64,000 nt of DNA. Origin: Bdellovibrionota bacterium. GTDB taxonomy: Bacteria; Bdellovibrionota; Bdellovibrionia; Bdellovibrionales; JAEYZS01. A program made the position numbers and the translations under genes. Where the stretch lies: contig JAZKEU010000006.1 in the NCBI GenBank assembly GCA_040386775.1, positions 16,584-80,583 of the forward strand, written 5' to 3'. How positions within the stretch are numbered: the stretch's first letter is position 1; each line of letters opens with the position of its first letter. Of the stretch, positions 15,431-24,023 are shown piece by piece. The notes under the pieces were generated by a model. The model had not been told where the DNA came from, ran no database searches, and saw nothing but the letters and a program-made list of their open reading frames with translations.

Positions 15431-17944
15431 CTAAAGAGGTTCCCAAGTTTCCTTCGTAGGAATTGGGCCATTGAGAGTGACATTGGCTGGTTGAGCCAGC
15501 CATTGAATAGATTTCTTTTTGATTTCTTCGGGATAATATACCGACCCATAAACATAATAACTTCTTAAAACTTTTTTCGCATAACCACGAGTTTGGCTGT
15601 AAGGAATATGCTCGATAAATTCATCTAGAGGAAGATTTCCAAAGTTTTTTACCCACGCGTGAACTCTGTGTGGGCCAGCATTGTATCCTGCGGCGACCAG
15701 CGGTAAATGGCCATCAAACATTTTTGATAACCGCTGAAGGTATTTTGCCCCTACCCTCACATTGACGTCTGGATCAAACAACTGTGAAGTTTTAAAAGCA
15801 TCCATCTCCATCATCTCTGCCATTTTAGAAGCGGTAAGAGGCATCACTTGCATAAGTCCCATTGCTCCCACACTGGATTTCACCTGGGGCCTAAAGAAGC
15901 TTTCTGTTCTCATGATTCCCCAAATAAGAGATTCAGAGATTCCAAACTGTTCTGCGGACTTTGTCACAAATTTTTCGTAAGCTTGCGGAAAGGCTTTTTT
16001 CCAACCAGGATTTGATGCATTTAAGCCTTTTCTTCTTTCATTTTCATAATAAACTTCTGCAATATAGGCAGATCTTGAGAATGTATTTCCGATTTCATAC
16101 TTCTCAATTAGAGTTTGGAGGTAAGTTTTATTTCTCGTTCTGGCCTCTAGGAATTGCAATTCCTTGTTCGACCATTCATCAAAACCCAAAGCTCGTAGAG
16201 TTTCTGCCCTCTGGAAAATCGCAAGAAGCCTTGGATCTTTTAGAGTTGAAAAAATATTATCGCCCTCTTCGGTAGCTTCGACGGGAGCTTCCGGCGGAGC
16301 TTCTACAACTGTATCGCTTTCTTCTTCTTTTTCTTCCGTAGTTTCGGAGGTCTCTTCTCCATCTTCTGCTGATTCAGAGATGCCTTCTTCTTTCACGTCA
16401 GCTAAAATCTCTTCATCCGTCTCAAGCGAAGGAGTTTGTGATCCTATAGCCGGAGAACCCGCAAGCAAAGTCGGTGATATCAGAGAGAGTGGAGATAAAT
16501 TCACTGGCTGAATCTTTTTGTCCGAACTGGCCATCTTTCTACTTAGATCAAGTGGTTGAAGATTTGCCAACCTCGCCTTTGCCGCCAAAGCGTAATAGCT
16601 CACGGATGGATCTTCTGCAATTTTCTCTAGAGCTTTTCTTGCCACTGCAACTTGGCCCATTTTTAATAAGCATATATTTTTCCAGTAAGTGATTCTAGCT
16701 GTATCAAAAGCTAAATTTCTCATTTTGCGTGAGAATCTTTGTTTTGAAAATTGATCCAGCATTACGTAGGCACCTTTGTAATCACCTTTTAAGTATTTAA
16801 CCCAAGCGATGTACCAAGAAGCAGCCGCACCGTTTTTCCCACCGTATTTTTTTCTGTACGTATCAAATCGGGCAAGCGCACCATCATAGTCTTGACTCAG
16901 GTAACTGACGAAAGCTGCTTGAAAGAGAGCTTCTCTTCCCACGGAGGATTTAGGTTTCATTTGATGAGCCTTGAGATACGCAGAGATCGCAAGGGCGCTG
17001 TCATTCTTGCGGGCCGCAGCCTTTGCTAAAAGCATCAGGTACGCGATATCGCCTTTTCTCTCCTCATGGTATGGAAGAAGGATTTTGAGCGCCTCGTCCA
17101 CATCTCCATCGTCGGTCAAAAATCTTGCGTAGATCACATCTACATAATATTTTGTGAGGTCATTTGTTTTTTCGTAAAGAGATCTGATTTCTTTTTTTGC
17201 TCTCTCCGAATCACCAGCATACTGAAGATTTCTGATTCTTTGCTTTTGTTCATTGAGCGATGCCAAGCAGCCTGGCTTCAAACCATCTACGGTTGCATTT
17301 TTAAGATCAAGCCCCCACTCTATAGTCAGCTCGTGAGCTGGGTACTTTGCATAGAGCTTTCTGACGTGCTTACACGCTTGAAAGATATTTTTTTGTTGGA
17401 TATTTACTTTTGCTAAATTCCAAAGAACGAAGGGATATTTTTCGGTATTTCTAACTTTCCTCTCTAGCAGTCTGAAGTGTTGGTCTGCTGCACGATAATT
17501 TTTTTGCTCAACGGCGATTTCACCCATTCTAAAGAGCGCGCTGTATTGCCTAGGGGAAGTTTGCTTTGAAGACGAAACAAGATTGAACTCTTTATAAGCC
17601 TCAGAGAATTTTTGCTGCTTAGAATACGAAAGCCCAATGAAATAATGTGCGTAATCTTCGAGTAAGAAATTATTTGCCTTAACACTATTGAGAAGATTTG
17701 CGATGGCGTCGTCATACTTACCTTGGTGGTAACTGAGAACACCTTGAGTGAAAAGAAGGATCTGTGCTTTATCATCACCTGCAGGTTGTTTTTTATTATT
17801 CTGGATGTTTTTGAGTGCGAACGTGAGAGATTCTTTAGATCCGAGTTCCGTATCATCCCAATCACGACTTGCAAGCGTGTTACTGCTCACTAAAAAAATA
17901 ATAGCGCCGATTATTGCTAATGGCGTTAACTTTATTCCCCTCAT
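15431..17944 (-). CDS. Soluble lytic murein transglycosylase with TPR-like superhelix
   Basis: Cleaves the MurNAc-GlcNAc bond of peptidoglycan to give 1,6-anhydro ends. The 837-residue protein has a signal peptide ending near NTLAS, then a long alpha-superhelical region of TPR-like repeats (about 35-470: LFTQGVLSYHQGKYDDAIANL and others). The SLT catalytic domain is at about 655-800: ESLIWGIMRTESFFRP with the catalytic Glu, SSVGAMGLMQVMPLTA and AAGYNAGPHRV. Between them (about 508-558) is an extremely acidic Glu/Thr-rich insert absent from E. coli Slt70, which is also shorter (about 645 residues). AGGGG precedes the ATG. It acts in the periplasm in wall remodelling. Confidence 0.93.
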   Translation of the reverse strand: MRGIKLTPLAIIGAIIFLVSSNTLASRDWDDTELGSKESLTFALKNIQNNKKQPAGDDKAQILLFTQGVLSYHQGKYDDAIANLLNSVKANNFLLEDYAHYFIGLSYSKQQKFSEAYKEFNLVSSSKQTSPRQYSALFRMGEIAVEQKNYRAADQHFRLLERKVRNTEKYPFVLWNLAKVNIQQKNIFQACKHVRKLYAKYPAHELTIEWGLDLKNATVDGLKPGCLASLNEQKQRIRNLQYAGDSERAKKEIRSLYEKTNDLTKYYVDVIYARFLTDDGDVDEALKILLPYHEERKGDIAYLMLLAKAAARKNDSALAISAYLKAHQMKPKSSVGREALFQAAFVSYLSQDYDGALARFDTYRKKYGGKNGAAASWYIAWVKYLKGDYKGAYVMLDQFSKQRFSRKMRNLAFDTARITYWKNICLLKMGQVAVARKALEKIAEDPSVSYYALAAKARLANLQPLDLSRKMASSDKKIQPVNLSPLSLISPTLLAGSPAIGSQTPSLETDEEILADVKEEGISESAEDGEETSETTEEKEEESDTVVEAPPEAPVEATEEGDNIFSTLKDPRLLAIFQRAETLRALGFDEWSNKELQFLEARTRNKTYLQTLIEKYEIGNTFSRSAYIAEVYYENERRKGLNASNPGWKKAFPQAYEKFVTKSAEQFGISESLIWGIMRTESFFRPQVKSSVGAMGLMQVMPLTASKMAEMMEMDAFKTSQLFDPDVNVRVGAKYLQRLSKMFDGHLPLVAAGYNAGPHRVHAWVKNFGNLPLDEFIEHIPYSQTRGYAKKVLRSYYVYGSVYYPEEIKKKSIQWLAQPANVTLNGPIPTKETWEPL

Positions 17945-18091
17945 TACCCCTAAATCCCTCTTTAAATTAAACCATGATGTAGATCAGTAGCGTATTATTT
18001 TTCGGTCGATTGTCAATTATGCTTCAATATATTGTGAGACACATAAAAATGTTTATGGACTCTGACCTATCTCTAAGGATAACTCAAGGTT

Positions 18092-18369
18092 ATGGCAAAA
18101 ACGACGTCAAAAAGTAAATCCAGAGTATTTTCGTATGTCAAAGCTGTGGGGCGCAAAGTCCAAAGTGGCAAGGTCGTTGTAATGACTGCGGAGAATGGAA
18201 TTCGCTTCAAGAAGAGACTGTTGTAAAGCAGGACGATCGTAGAGGTTGGACTATTACTGATAACGATGGACCTACATCCATAGAAGCAAAACGGTTAATC
18301 GAAAAAAATATTTCTACCGAAGATTCTGCCAATAGAATGAGCACGAAAATATCAGAATTAGAATCTTAA
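18092..18369 (+). pseudogene. radA: Frameshifted and truncated radA remnant (zinc-ribbon part)
   Basis: From ATG 18092 the frame reads MAKTTSKSKSRVFSY, but the RadA zinc ribbon continues in another frame from 18136: Cys-x2-Cys-x10-Cys-x2-Cys (CQSCGAQSPKWQGRCNDC) followed by GEWNSLQEE, the classic RadA/Sms N-terminus. Adding one base (a missing T near 18135) restores a continuous 93-codon frame. It then ends in NRMSTKISELES and stop, just where RadA normally continues from R-x-S/T-T-G-I-x-E-L-D into the Walker A motif. The ATPase and Lon-like domains (about 350 residues) are gone. This is either a decayed gene with a functional copy elsewhere, or a zinc-ribbon relic; the single-base shift could also be a sequencing error. 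AAGG lies before the ATG. Confidence 0.75.
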
Positions 18370-18821
18370 TGAACAGGTTTCTTTTTTTTGAATAGATAAA
18401 CTACACTGACGAGAACCACAAGTCCTGCTACTGCCAGGAGTAAAAGCTGTGAATGCATTTCGTTTCTTGTATATTCGATGGCTTTCACTTCGGCTTGAGG
18501 AAGAGTTTTTAATTTTTGAATGATCTCTTCTGCATACTCTGTTCCTTTTTCAGGAACACTCAAAAGTACAACCCGCTTACCATTTTCATCCATGAAGATG
18601 ATATTGTGTTTATTGCCAATTTTTCTTTTGATGAGTTCGATAGAATTGAGATCTTTAACTTCGTGAGTTTTCTTGTTGATAAAGAAAATTCTATCCTGCG
18701 TTCTCACGCAAGTGATACTGGTTACATCCTTCGCTTCACAGTTGAGATGCTCTTTCATACGAGCAATGAACATGAATATTAGAAAAAGACCTACAAAAAA
18801 GAAACTTCCAAATCTTTGCAT
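18366..18821 (-). CDS. Small bitopic membrane protein, unrecognised
   Basis: A 151-residue protein with a hydrophobic segment at each end: FGSFFFVGLFLIFMFIARM (about 4-22) and LLLLAVAGLVVLVSVVYLF (about 126-144), then a KKKK tail. The region between contains two Cys (NCEAKDVTSITC) and a beta-rich stretch (DRIFFINKKTHEV, HNIIFMDENGKRVVLLS), likely periplasmic. Its stop codon overlaps that of the convergent radA remnant by a few bases. It lies 36 bases downstream of the secreted-protein gene at 18857 on the same strand, so the two may be co-transcribed. No family is recognised. Confidence 0.65.
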   Translation of the reverse strand: MQRFGSFFFVGLFLIFMFIARMKEHLNCEAKDVTSITCVRTQDRIFFINKKTHEVKDLNSIELIKRKIGNKHNIIFMDENGKRVVLLSVPEKGTEYAEEIIQKLKTLPQAEVKAIEYTRNEMHSQLLLLAVAGLVVLVSVVYLFKKKKPVH

Positions 18822-18856
18822 TTTAGAATTTCTCTCCCTGTCCCAAATATGGGCGT

Positions 18857-19255
18857 TTAAGTGTCTTCGCTCTTGGCTGGTGTTGCCACTCGTATTTCTT
18901 CGTTCACTTCATCGTCAGCAGAAACCATGACTGCTTGACCTTTTTTTAGAGTTGCATAGCCCGGACATTGAGTTGCATCAGCATAAGCTAGATCTTTAAT
19001 GATTTTCTTAACAATCAAAAGGCATTTGTGTTTAACAGATGTTTGCGCTGTGAATTTACTGCCCACTTTAATTTTAGCTTTGCTATCAAAGTCGAGTTGA
19101 ATTTCATTTTTAAACAAAGAAATATTTCTGATATTTACAGACAATTGAGCAGAGGTTTGAGATTGAGCAGAGGTTTGAGATTGAGCATGGGCTAGCTCAT
19201 TGAAAAATAAATTCAAAAGTATAATCAGGGTCAGAGCCTGATAAATTTTAATCAT
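18857..19255 (-). CDS. Small secreted protein with duplicated Gln/Ser/Thr segment
   Basis: The start at 19255 (MIKIYQALTLII) is chosen over a frame-open start at 19285 because GAGAGG precedes it and the protein then begins directly with the signal peptide, cleaved near LAHAQS. The mature protein (about 105 residues) begins with a tandem duplication SQTSAQSQTSAQ encoded by an 18-bp repeat, then a beta-rich domain (SVNIRNISLFKNEIQLDFDSK) with two Cys (KCLLIV and CPGY). It ends in an acidic EEIRVATPAKSEDT. It is the first of two adjacent minus-strand genes. Function is unknown. Confidence 0.65.
   Translation of the reverse strand: MIKIYQALTLIILLNLFFNELAHAQSQTSAQSQTSAQLSVNIRNISLFKNEIQLDFDSKAKIKVGSKFTAQTSVKHKCLLIVKKIIKDLAYADATQCPGYATLKKGQAVMVSADDEVNEEIRVATPAKSEDT
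19144..19187 (-). repeat. 18-bp tandem repeat in the signal-peptide junction
   Basis: ATTGAGCAGAGGTTTGAG occurs twice in tandem (19144-19161 and 19162-19179), followed by 8 more bases of a third copy. The unit is a multiple of three, so copy-number change keeps the frame of the secreted-protein gene. Confidence 0.95.
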
Positions 19256-19304
19256 AAAAACCTCTCTAGACTCTGATAGTAGCATTTAAATAGCCGTTAT
19301 CAAT

Positions 19305-19832
19305 CTAAAAACCAGCAAAAGTATAGAAACCTCTAACAGCAAAGCCCCAAAGATTCGAATCTGCTGTGCCGATTTCAAAATTCACTGTTCTAAAAGCTAG
19401 CTCTGCTCCGCAAACTGGCGTGAAGTTAAATCCGGTACCAAATTGCACACCAAATACTGGATCCATATCACCCATATTTTTGTCTTCATAAACAATCATT
19501 GGATAATTTAAACCTGCAAAAATATAAAGTGCTTTGATCTGATCAATGTGCAAAGTGGCGTTACCTTCGAGCAAGAAGAATCCAAACTCAGCATTACTAC
19601 TCTTGATATCTCTGATCGTATCAAGGCCAAACCCCACATTCCAACCAAAACCTCTCTGCAATTGATCTTTGTATCTTACGCCGAGTAAAAATGCCGCTTC
19701 CGTTTCTGAATCACCACCGTCTTGATCCAATTCATCTGCAAAGCTATAACCAATAAACGCATCTAGATCGCCCGCTTTTGCATTCATTCCTACTGCTGTG
19801 AAAAGCAATAGCATAACTAAAAATATTTTCAT
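19305..19832 (-). CDS. Predicted outer-membrane beta-barrel protein
   Basis: A 175-residue protein with a cleavable signal (MKIFLVMLLLFTAVGMNAKAG). The mature part is built of alternating strands and Gly/aromatic turns (DAFIGYSFADE, AAFLLGVRYKDQ, GWNVGFGLDT, EFGFFLLEGNATLH, ALYIFAGLNYPM, FGVQFGTGFNF, CGAELAFRTVNFE, FAVRGFYTFAGF) and ends in Phe, as outer-membrane barrels do. It resembles small OmpW/OprF-N-like or OMP_b-brl proteins. It lies 14 bases downstream of glpK on the same strand; any link to glycerol uptake is only positional. Confidence 0.72.
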   Translation of the reverse strand: MKIFLVMLLLFTAVGMNAKAGDLDAFIGYSFADELDQDGGDSETEAAFLLGVRYKDQLQRGFGWNVGFGLDTIRDIKSSNAEFGFFLLEGNATLHIDQIKALYIFAGLNYPMIVYEDKNMGDMDPVFGVQFGTGFNFTPVCGAELAFRTVNFEIGTADSNLWGFAVRGFYTFAGF

Positions 19833-19846
19833 AATCGCTCCTTACA

Positions 19847-21328
19847 CTAAGTTCTTTCAATGGTCCTGCTAATAGCCCGGTGCCACTTTTTAAATCTTTC
19901 TTTTCTGTCTTTGTCTTTTATTTTTGGTGTAAATTTTTTGTCTTCTTTCCAGATCTGTTGGATTTCTTCCATATCTTTCCATAGACCCACACCAAGCCCT
20001 GCGAGATAAGCCGCACCCAAGGATGTGGTTTCGACATTGGAAGGTCTGATAGTTTCTACATTCAAATAATCTGATTGAATTTGCATCAAAAGATTATTTT
20101 CCGCAGCTCCACCATCTACTTTTAATTTTTTTAATTTTTTCTTAAGATCTTTTTGCATGGCAATCAACACATCCGAATTCTGCAGCGCCATGGCCTCTAG
20201 CGTGGCCCTGGCAATGTGTGCTCTTGTCGTCCCTCGCGTAAGGCCGCAAATTAACCCCCGAGCTTCTGGATCCCAGTAAGGAGCACCAAGACCCGTCAGT
20301 GCGGGAACAAATTCTACGCCTCCCGTATCGTCCACTTGTTTTGCAAGCTCTTCCACTTCCGAACTTTTCTCTATGAACTTCAAGTTATCTCTCAGCCATT
20401 GAACACTTGCTCCGCAAACAAATACGGAACCTTCAAGCGCATAGGTTAAATTTTTTCCGAGCTTCCAAGCCACCGTGGTCAATAGGCCTGATTTTGAAAG
20501 CACCATTTTATTTCCCGTGTTCATAAGCATAAAGCTCCCTGTACCAAAAGTACATTTCGCTTCACCGATACCAAAACAAACTTGCCCAAAAAGTGCAGCC
20601 TGTTGGTCTCCGGCCACGCCCGAAACGGGAATTCCATCGGGCAAGAATCCTAGGCCCTTGGTATGAGCCAAAATTCCACTGGATTCTCTGATATCTGGAA
20701 GAAGACTTGCATCCACGCCAAATATTTTCAAAAGATCTTTATCCCATTTTCCTTGCCTGATATTCATAAGCTGAGTTCGAGATGCATTACTTGCATCTGT
20801 TACATGGGCTTTACCGCCGGACAAATTCCAAATTAAAAATGTATCGATAGTTCCTGCTGCCAATTCTTTCTTTTTGATTTTTGGTTTTAGTGAATTGTTA
20901 TTGTCGATGATCCATCTGATCTTAGATGCAGAAAAATAAGGATCTATTACTAAACCTGTCTTGGATTTAATTTTAGTTTTATACTTTATTAGCTTTTTGC
21001 AAAACTCTGTAGTCCTGCGACACTGCCAAACAATGGCGTTGTATACAGGTTGAGAAGTTTTTCTATCCCATACGATCACAGTTTCGCGCTGGTTTGTGAT
21101 CCCAATGCCCTTGATTTCACTGGTCGGAATCCTAGACTTTACTAGAACTTCTTTGGTGCAAGATTCCACGGTGCCCCAAATGTCAGAAGGTTTATGCTCT
21201 ACCCAGCCAGGTTGTGGGTAAATCTGTTCAAAATCTTGATTGGCAGAGAACGCGATTTCACCCAATGAGTTCACTAGACTCACCGTTGTTCCGGTTGTGC
21301 CTTGATCGATGGATAGAATGTATGCCAT
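19847..21328 (-). CDS. glpK: Glycerol kinase
   Basis: Phosphorylates glycerol to glycerol 3-phosphate, feeding phospholipid synthesis or glycolysis. The 493-residue protein is full length and collinear with the FGGY family: SIDQGTTGTTVSLV (ATP-binding), GITNQRETVIVWD, YNAIVWQCRRT, GTIDTFLIWNLSGG, GVAGDQQAALFGQ, CTFGTGSFMLMNTG and PALTGLGAPYWDPEARG. AGGAG precedes the ATG. The divergent neighbour at 21371 encodes an acyltransferase of the PlsC type, so both may serve glycerolipid synthesis. The short gap (42 bases) must hold both starts. Confidence 0.96.
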   Translation of the reverse strand: MAYILSIDQGTTGTTVSLVNSLGEIAFSANQDFEQIYPQPGWVEHKPSDIWGTVESCTKEVLVKSRIPTSEIKGIGITNQRETVIVWDRKTSQPVYNAIVWQCRRTTEFCKKLIKYKTKIKSKTGLVIDPYFSASKIRWIIDNNNSLKPKIKKKELAAGTIDTFLIWNLSGGKAHVTDASNASRTQLMNIRQGKWDKDLLKIFGVDASLLPDIRESSGILAHTKGLGFLPDGIPVSGVAGDQQAALFGQVCFGIGEAKCTFGTGSFMLMNTGNKMVLSKSGLLTTVAWKLGKNLTYALEGSVFVCGASVQWLRDNLKFIEKSSEVEELAKQVDDTGGVEFVPALTGLGAPYWDPEARGLICGLTRGTTRAHIARATLEAMALQNSDVLIAMQKDLKKKLKKLKVDGGAAENNLLMQIQSDYLNVETIRPSNVETTSLGAAYLAGLGVGLWKDMEEIQQIWKEDKKFTPKIKDKDRKERFKKWHRAISRTIERT

Positions 21329-21370
21329 GATTACTCCTAGGACATTAATATAAAGAAGCAGTAAAATTGT

Positions 21371-22153
21371 ATGAGTAACTTGTTTAAAAAATCAAAAGAA
21401 AAGCTTCTGGAACTAAAAGATCTTCCGAAGGAGACTCTTCTATACCGAGTCATGCCAAAATTTTTGATGGAGTTGATTAGAAAATATCTCCGCTTAGAGA
21501 TTGAAGGTTTAGAGCACATCCCTAAAAAAGGAAGAGCACTACTTATCCCCAACCATTCCGGATACTCAGGTTTTGATGCACTACTTTTGGGACATGAGAT
21601 CTCTCACCGTGCTAAGCGTATTCCCAGAGTTCTCACCCATCGCCTGTGGTTCATCACCGAAAAAACCTCGATTCCTGCACACAAACTAGGTTTTTTTGAA
21701 GCAACTACAAAAAATGGTTTAGACCTCTTGGGCCGGAACAACCTGGTAGTTCTATTTCCAGAAGGTGAAAAAGGAAATTTTAAGGCGACAAAACATCGTT
21801 ATCGTCTTCAAGAGTTTAGAAGAGGATTTGTGAGAATGGCTTTACAAACTCAGAGTCCCATTATTCCAGTGCTGATCATTGGCGCCGAAGAAACCCATAT
21901 CAATCTCAAGCAATTGAAGTTCACAAAATATTTGATCGGCAGCGCCCTGCCATTGCCTTTAAATATTATTCCGCTTCCCGCCAAGTGGAAAATTAAATTC
22001 TTAGAGCCTATTCATCTCCCGTTTAAACCAGAAGCTGCCAATGACACAGACCTAGTTCACGAGATTGCGAGCGATATTCAAGATCGTATGCAAGAAGAAC
22101 TCAATAAAGAGTTAGCCAAAAGAGATTACGTTTTTGTCGATAAGATTTATTAA
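21371..22153 (+). CDS. PlsC-type glycerophospholipid acyltransferase with variant active site
   Basis: A 260-residue acyltransferase-fold protein. Motif I reads NHSGYSGFD, giving His-x6-Asp instead of the usual His-x4-Asp; motif III is FPEGEKG, and motif IV is around FVRMALQTQSPIIPVLIIGA. The N-terminus is Lys-rich and lacks a clear transmembrane helix. Related proteins annotated as lysophospholipid or phospholipid/glycerol acyltransferases share the NHSG opening. It would transfer an acyl chain to a lysolipid at the inner face of the membrane; exact substrate is unknown. Its stop overlaps that of the convergent glycosyltransferase by 4 bases. Confidence 0.82.
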   Translation: MSNLFKKSKEKLLELKDLPKETLLYRVMPKFLMELIRKYLRLEIEGLEHIPKKGRALLIPNHSGYSGFDALLLGHEISHRAKRIPRVLTHRLWFITEKTSIPAHKLGFFEATTKNGLDLLGRNNLVVLFPEGEKGNFKATKHRYRLQEFRRGFVRMALQTQSPIIPVLIIGAEETHINLKQLKFTKYLIGSALPLPLNIIPLPAKWKIKFLEPIHLPFKPEAANDTDLVHEIASDIQDRMQEELNKELAKRDYVFVDKIY

Positions 22154-23121
22154 TTCAAAAATGTTATTTTAGACTTTTTGAATTCAGATTCTATTCTCTG
22201 CAAAGCATCTTGTGTTTTATATTTAGGATTTAAATCGCCAAACATTTTTTTATAATTATTGATGCGACCTTTTTTCTGAAGGTATTCGCTAAAAGATTTA
22301 TAGTAATTAAAATCAAACACAAGCCAACGAACAAAAAGATCCAATGCTACTTTTGAGAAAAATAGAAATCTTTTGCATGAATCCAGGTGGAGATCATGAA
22401 AAGTGAATTTATTTCTGCGAGAAATATTCCTGATGGTATTTTTCTTATGAGAAGATTGAATGGTCGATGAAGCTTCATGATAGCAAATGGACTTGGGCTC
22501 ATAAATACAAGTCCAGCCCATTCTCCAAGCTCGCATTCCTAAATCCACATCTTCTCCATAAAAAGGAGAAAAGAGCTCATTGAAGTAATCAATTTTTTCT
22601 AATTTTTTTCTATCAATCAGCGCATTCGCTCCAGAGAGAAAAAAGCTTGGAAGATTTTTATCGCCACTTTGAGCATTCAAAGTGGACTTAATTACTCCAA
22701 AAAATGATTGCTTAGCATACTTTGCTGAATCGACGACCTGTTGTGAGCGCGGATCCACGATGGTGGTCATCACTCCAAAAACTTCTGCATCATTAAAATA
22801 TTTCATCTGATGAATGAAATAATCTTCCGTCAACTTAACATCACTATTGAGAGCCAAGACTAAATCTTTGGTTGCCACTTTAAGACCGGAGTTGATGTTT
22901 CCAGAAAAGCCCAAGTTCTTTGCATTTTTCACTATAACAATTTCAGGATAATTCTTTTCGAGAAAATCTACGGAATCATCCTTAGATGCATCATCGGCCA
23001 CGATGACTTCGTAATCTGTTGAACCTAGCTTCTTCAAAGCTTGATAAACGCTTGGTAAATTATCTTTTAACAAAGCCGTTCCGTTATAATTGGGTATGAC
23101 CACAGAGATAGATTTTTGCAT
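22150..23121 (-). CDS. Glycosyltransferase family 2
   Basis: A GT-A fold transferase of 323 residues. It shows the opening SVVIPNYNG, the nucleotide-sugar Asp (VIVADDASKDDS), NLGFSGNINSGL and the metal-binding region LALNSDVKL (Asn-Ser-Asp in place of Asp-x-Asp), plus the acceptor-side GEDVDLGMRAWRMGW. The pattern is that of rhamnosyl- or O-antigen-type glycosyltransferases acting at the cytosolic membrane face. The C-terminal third is basic and aromatic-rich, which suits membrane association. It belongs to a polysaccharide gene group with GT17, rmlA, the epimerase and the RfbH-like gene. Confidence 0.88.
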   Translation of the reverse strand: MQKSISVVIPNYNGTALLKDNLPSVYQALKKLGSTDYEVIVADDASKDDSVDFLEKNYPEIVIVKNAKNLGFSGNINSGLKVATKDLVLALNSDVKLTEDYFIHQMKYFNDAEVFGVMTTIVDPRSQQVVDSAKYAKQSFFGVIKSTLNAQSGDKNLPSFFLSGANALIDRKKLEKIDYFNELFSPFYGEDVDLGMRAWRMGWTCIYEPKSICYHEASSTIQSSHKKNTIRNISRRNKFTFHDLHLDSCKRFLFFSKVALDLFVRWLVFDFNYYKSFSEYLQKKGRINNYKKMFGDLNPKYKTQDALQRIESEFKKSKITFLN

Positions 23122-23172
23122 GGATCTGAGTATATGCTAAAAATGCTGCATTTTAGAATAAGAAAATTTAAA

Positions 23173-23200
23173 TTGTTTATTTGGTTTTTTCGACTAATAT
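23173..23200 (+). promoter_or_regulatory. Promoter abutting the GT17 start
   Basis: TTGTTT, 16 bases, TAATAT (23195-23200); the ATG follows only 6 bases later at 23207. Transcription would begin at or next to the start codon, suggesting a leaderless message. Confidence 0.4.
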
Positions 23201-23206
23201 CAGGCC

Positions 23207-24013
23207 ATGATTTATGACTGTTTTTCATTCTTTAATGAGCTTGATCTCTTAGAATTAAGACTGAATATCCTTAATCCTGTGGTCGACCGCTTTGTGATTT
23301 CTGAAGCGACAAGAACTCACCAGAAAAAAGAAAAACCTTTATTTTTTGAACAAAATAAAGAGCGCTTTAAGCCTTTTTTGCATAAAATCGACCACATCAT
23401 CGTTGATACATACCCTACGTTTTGGAATTCAGGACGTCCCAAGATCAGATCTTGGCACTATGAAAAAAACCAAAGAGAACAAATTATGAAGGGTTTAAAG
23501 CAATGTAAGCCCGACGACATGATCATTGTTTCTGATCTAGATGAAATTCCTAATCCCGAATTAGTAAAAAAGCACGCTCACCACGATGGGGACATCGTCT
23601 TCGATCAATACATGTTTATGTTTTACGTAAATATGATTTCTACAAGCAAAAAAACCAAAGAATTTGATCTTTGGAACGGCACTGTGATGACAAAGTTTAA
23701 AAATGTAGAAACTCTCAACAAGGTGAGAATGAAGAGAGATAGTAAGAATATGGATGCCCTTAGACTTCCATATTCTGGTTGGCATTTTACTTATATGGGT
23801 GGAGTGGATAAAATCATTACAAAGTTAGAATCGTTTGCTCACACTGAGTTCAATTACGATGAATTCAAATCTAAAGACAGAATCCAAGAAATCATCAATA
23901 AAGGCGGAGATCTTTTCAATCCTGAGGTGACAAATTCAATATTAAAAGATGAATCGATTCTGCCTGAGTATCTTTTAAAAAATAAAAAAAATTATCCACA
24001 ACTTTTCGCTTAA
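23207..24013 (+). CDS. Glycosyltransferase family 17 (N-acetylglucosaminyltransferase-like)
   Basis: A 268-residue protein matching GT17: MIYDCFSFFNELDLLELRLN, VDRFVISEATRTHQ, the WHYEKNQREQI segment and VSDLDEIPNPE with the Asp-x-Asp metal site, then SGWHFTYMGG. The characterised member of this family is eukaryotic beta-1,4-GlcNAc-transferase III; bacterial members are found in polysaccharide and capsule clusters. The sugar transferred here is unknown. It has no signal peptide, so it acts in the cytosol. Convergent with rmlA, with an AT-rich 10-base gap. Confidence 0.88.
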   Translation: MIYDCFSFFNELDLLELRLNILNPVVDRFVISEATRTHQKKEKPLFFEQNKERFKPFLHKIDHIIVDTYPTFWNSGRPKIRSWHYEKNQREQIMKGLKQCKPDDMIIVSDLDEIPNPELVKKHAHHDGDIVFDQYMFMFYVNMISTSKKTKEFDLWNGTVMTKFKNVETLNKVRMKRDSKNMDALRLPYSGWHFTYMGGVDKIITKLESFAHTEFNYDEFKSKDRIQEIINKGGDLFNPEVTNSILKDESILPEYLLKNKKNYPQLFA

Positions 24014-24023
24014 GACACAAATC

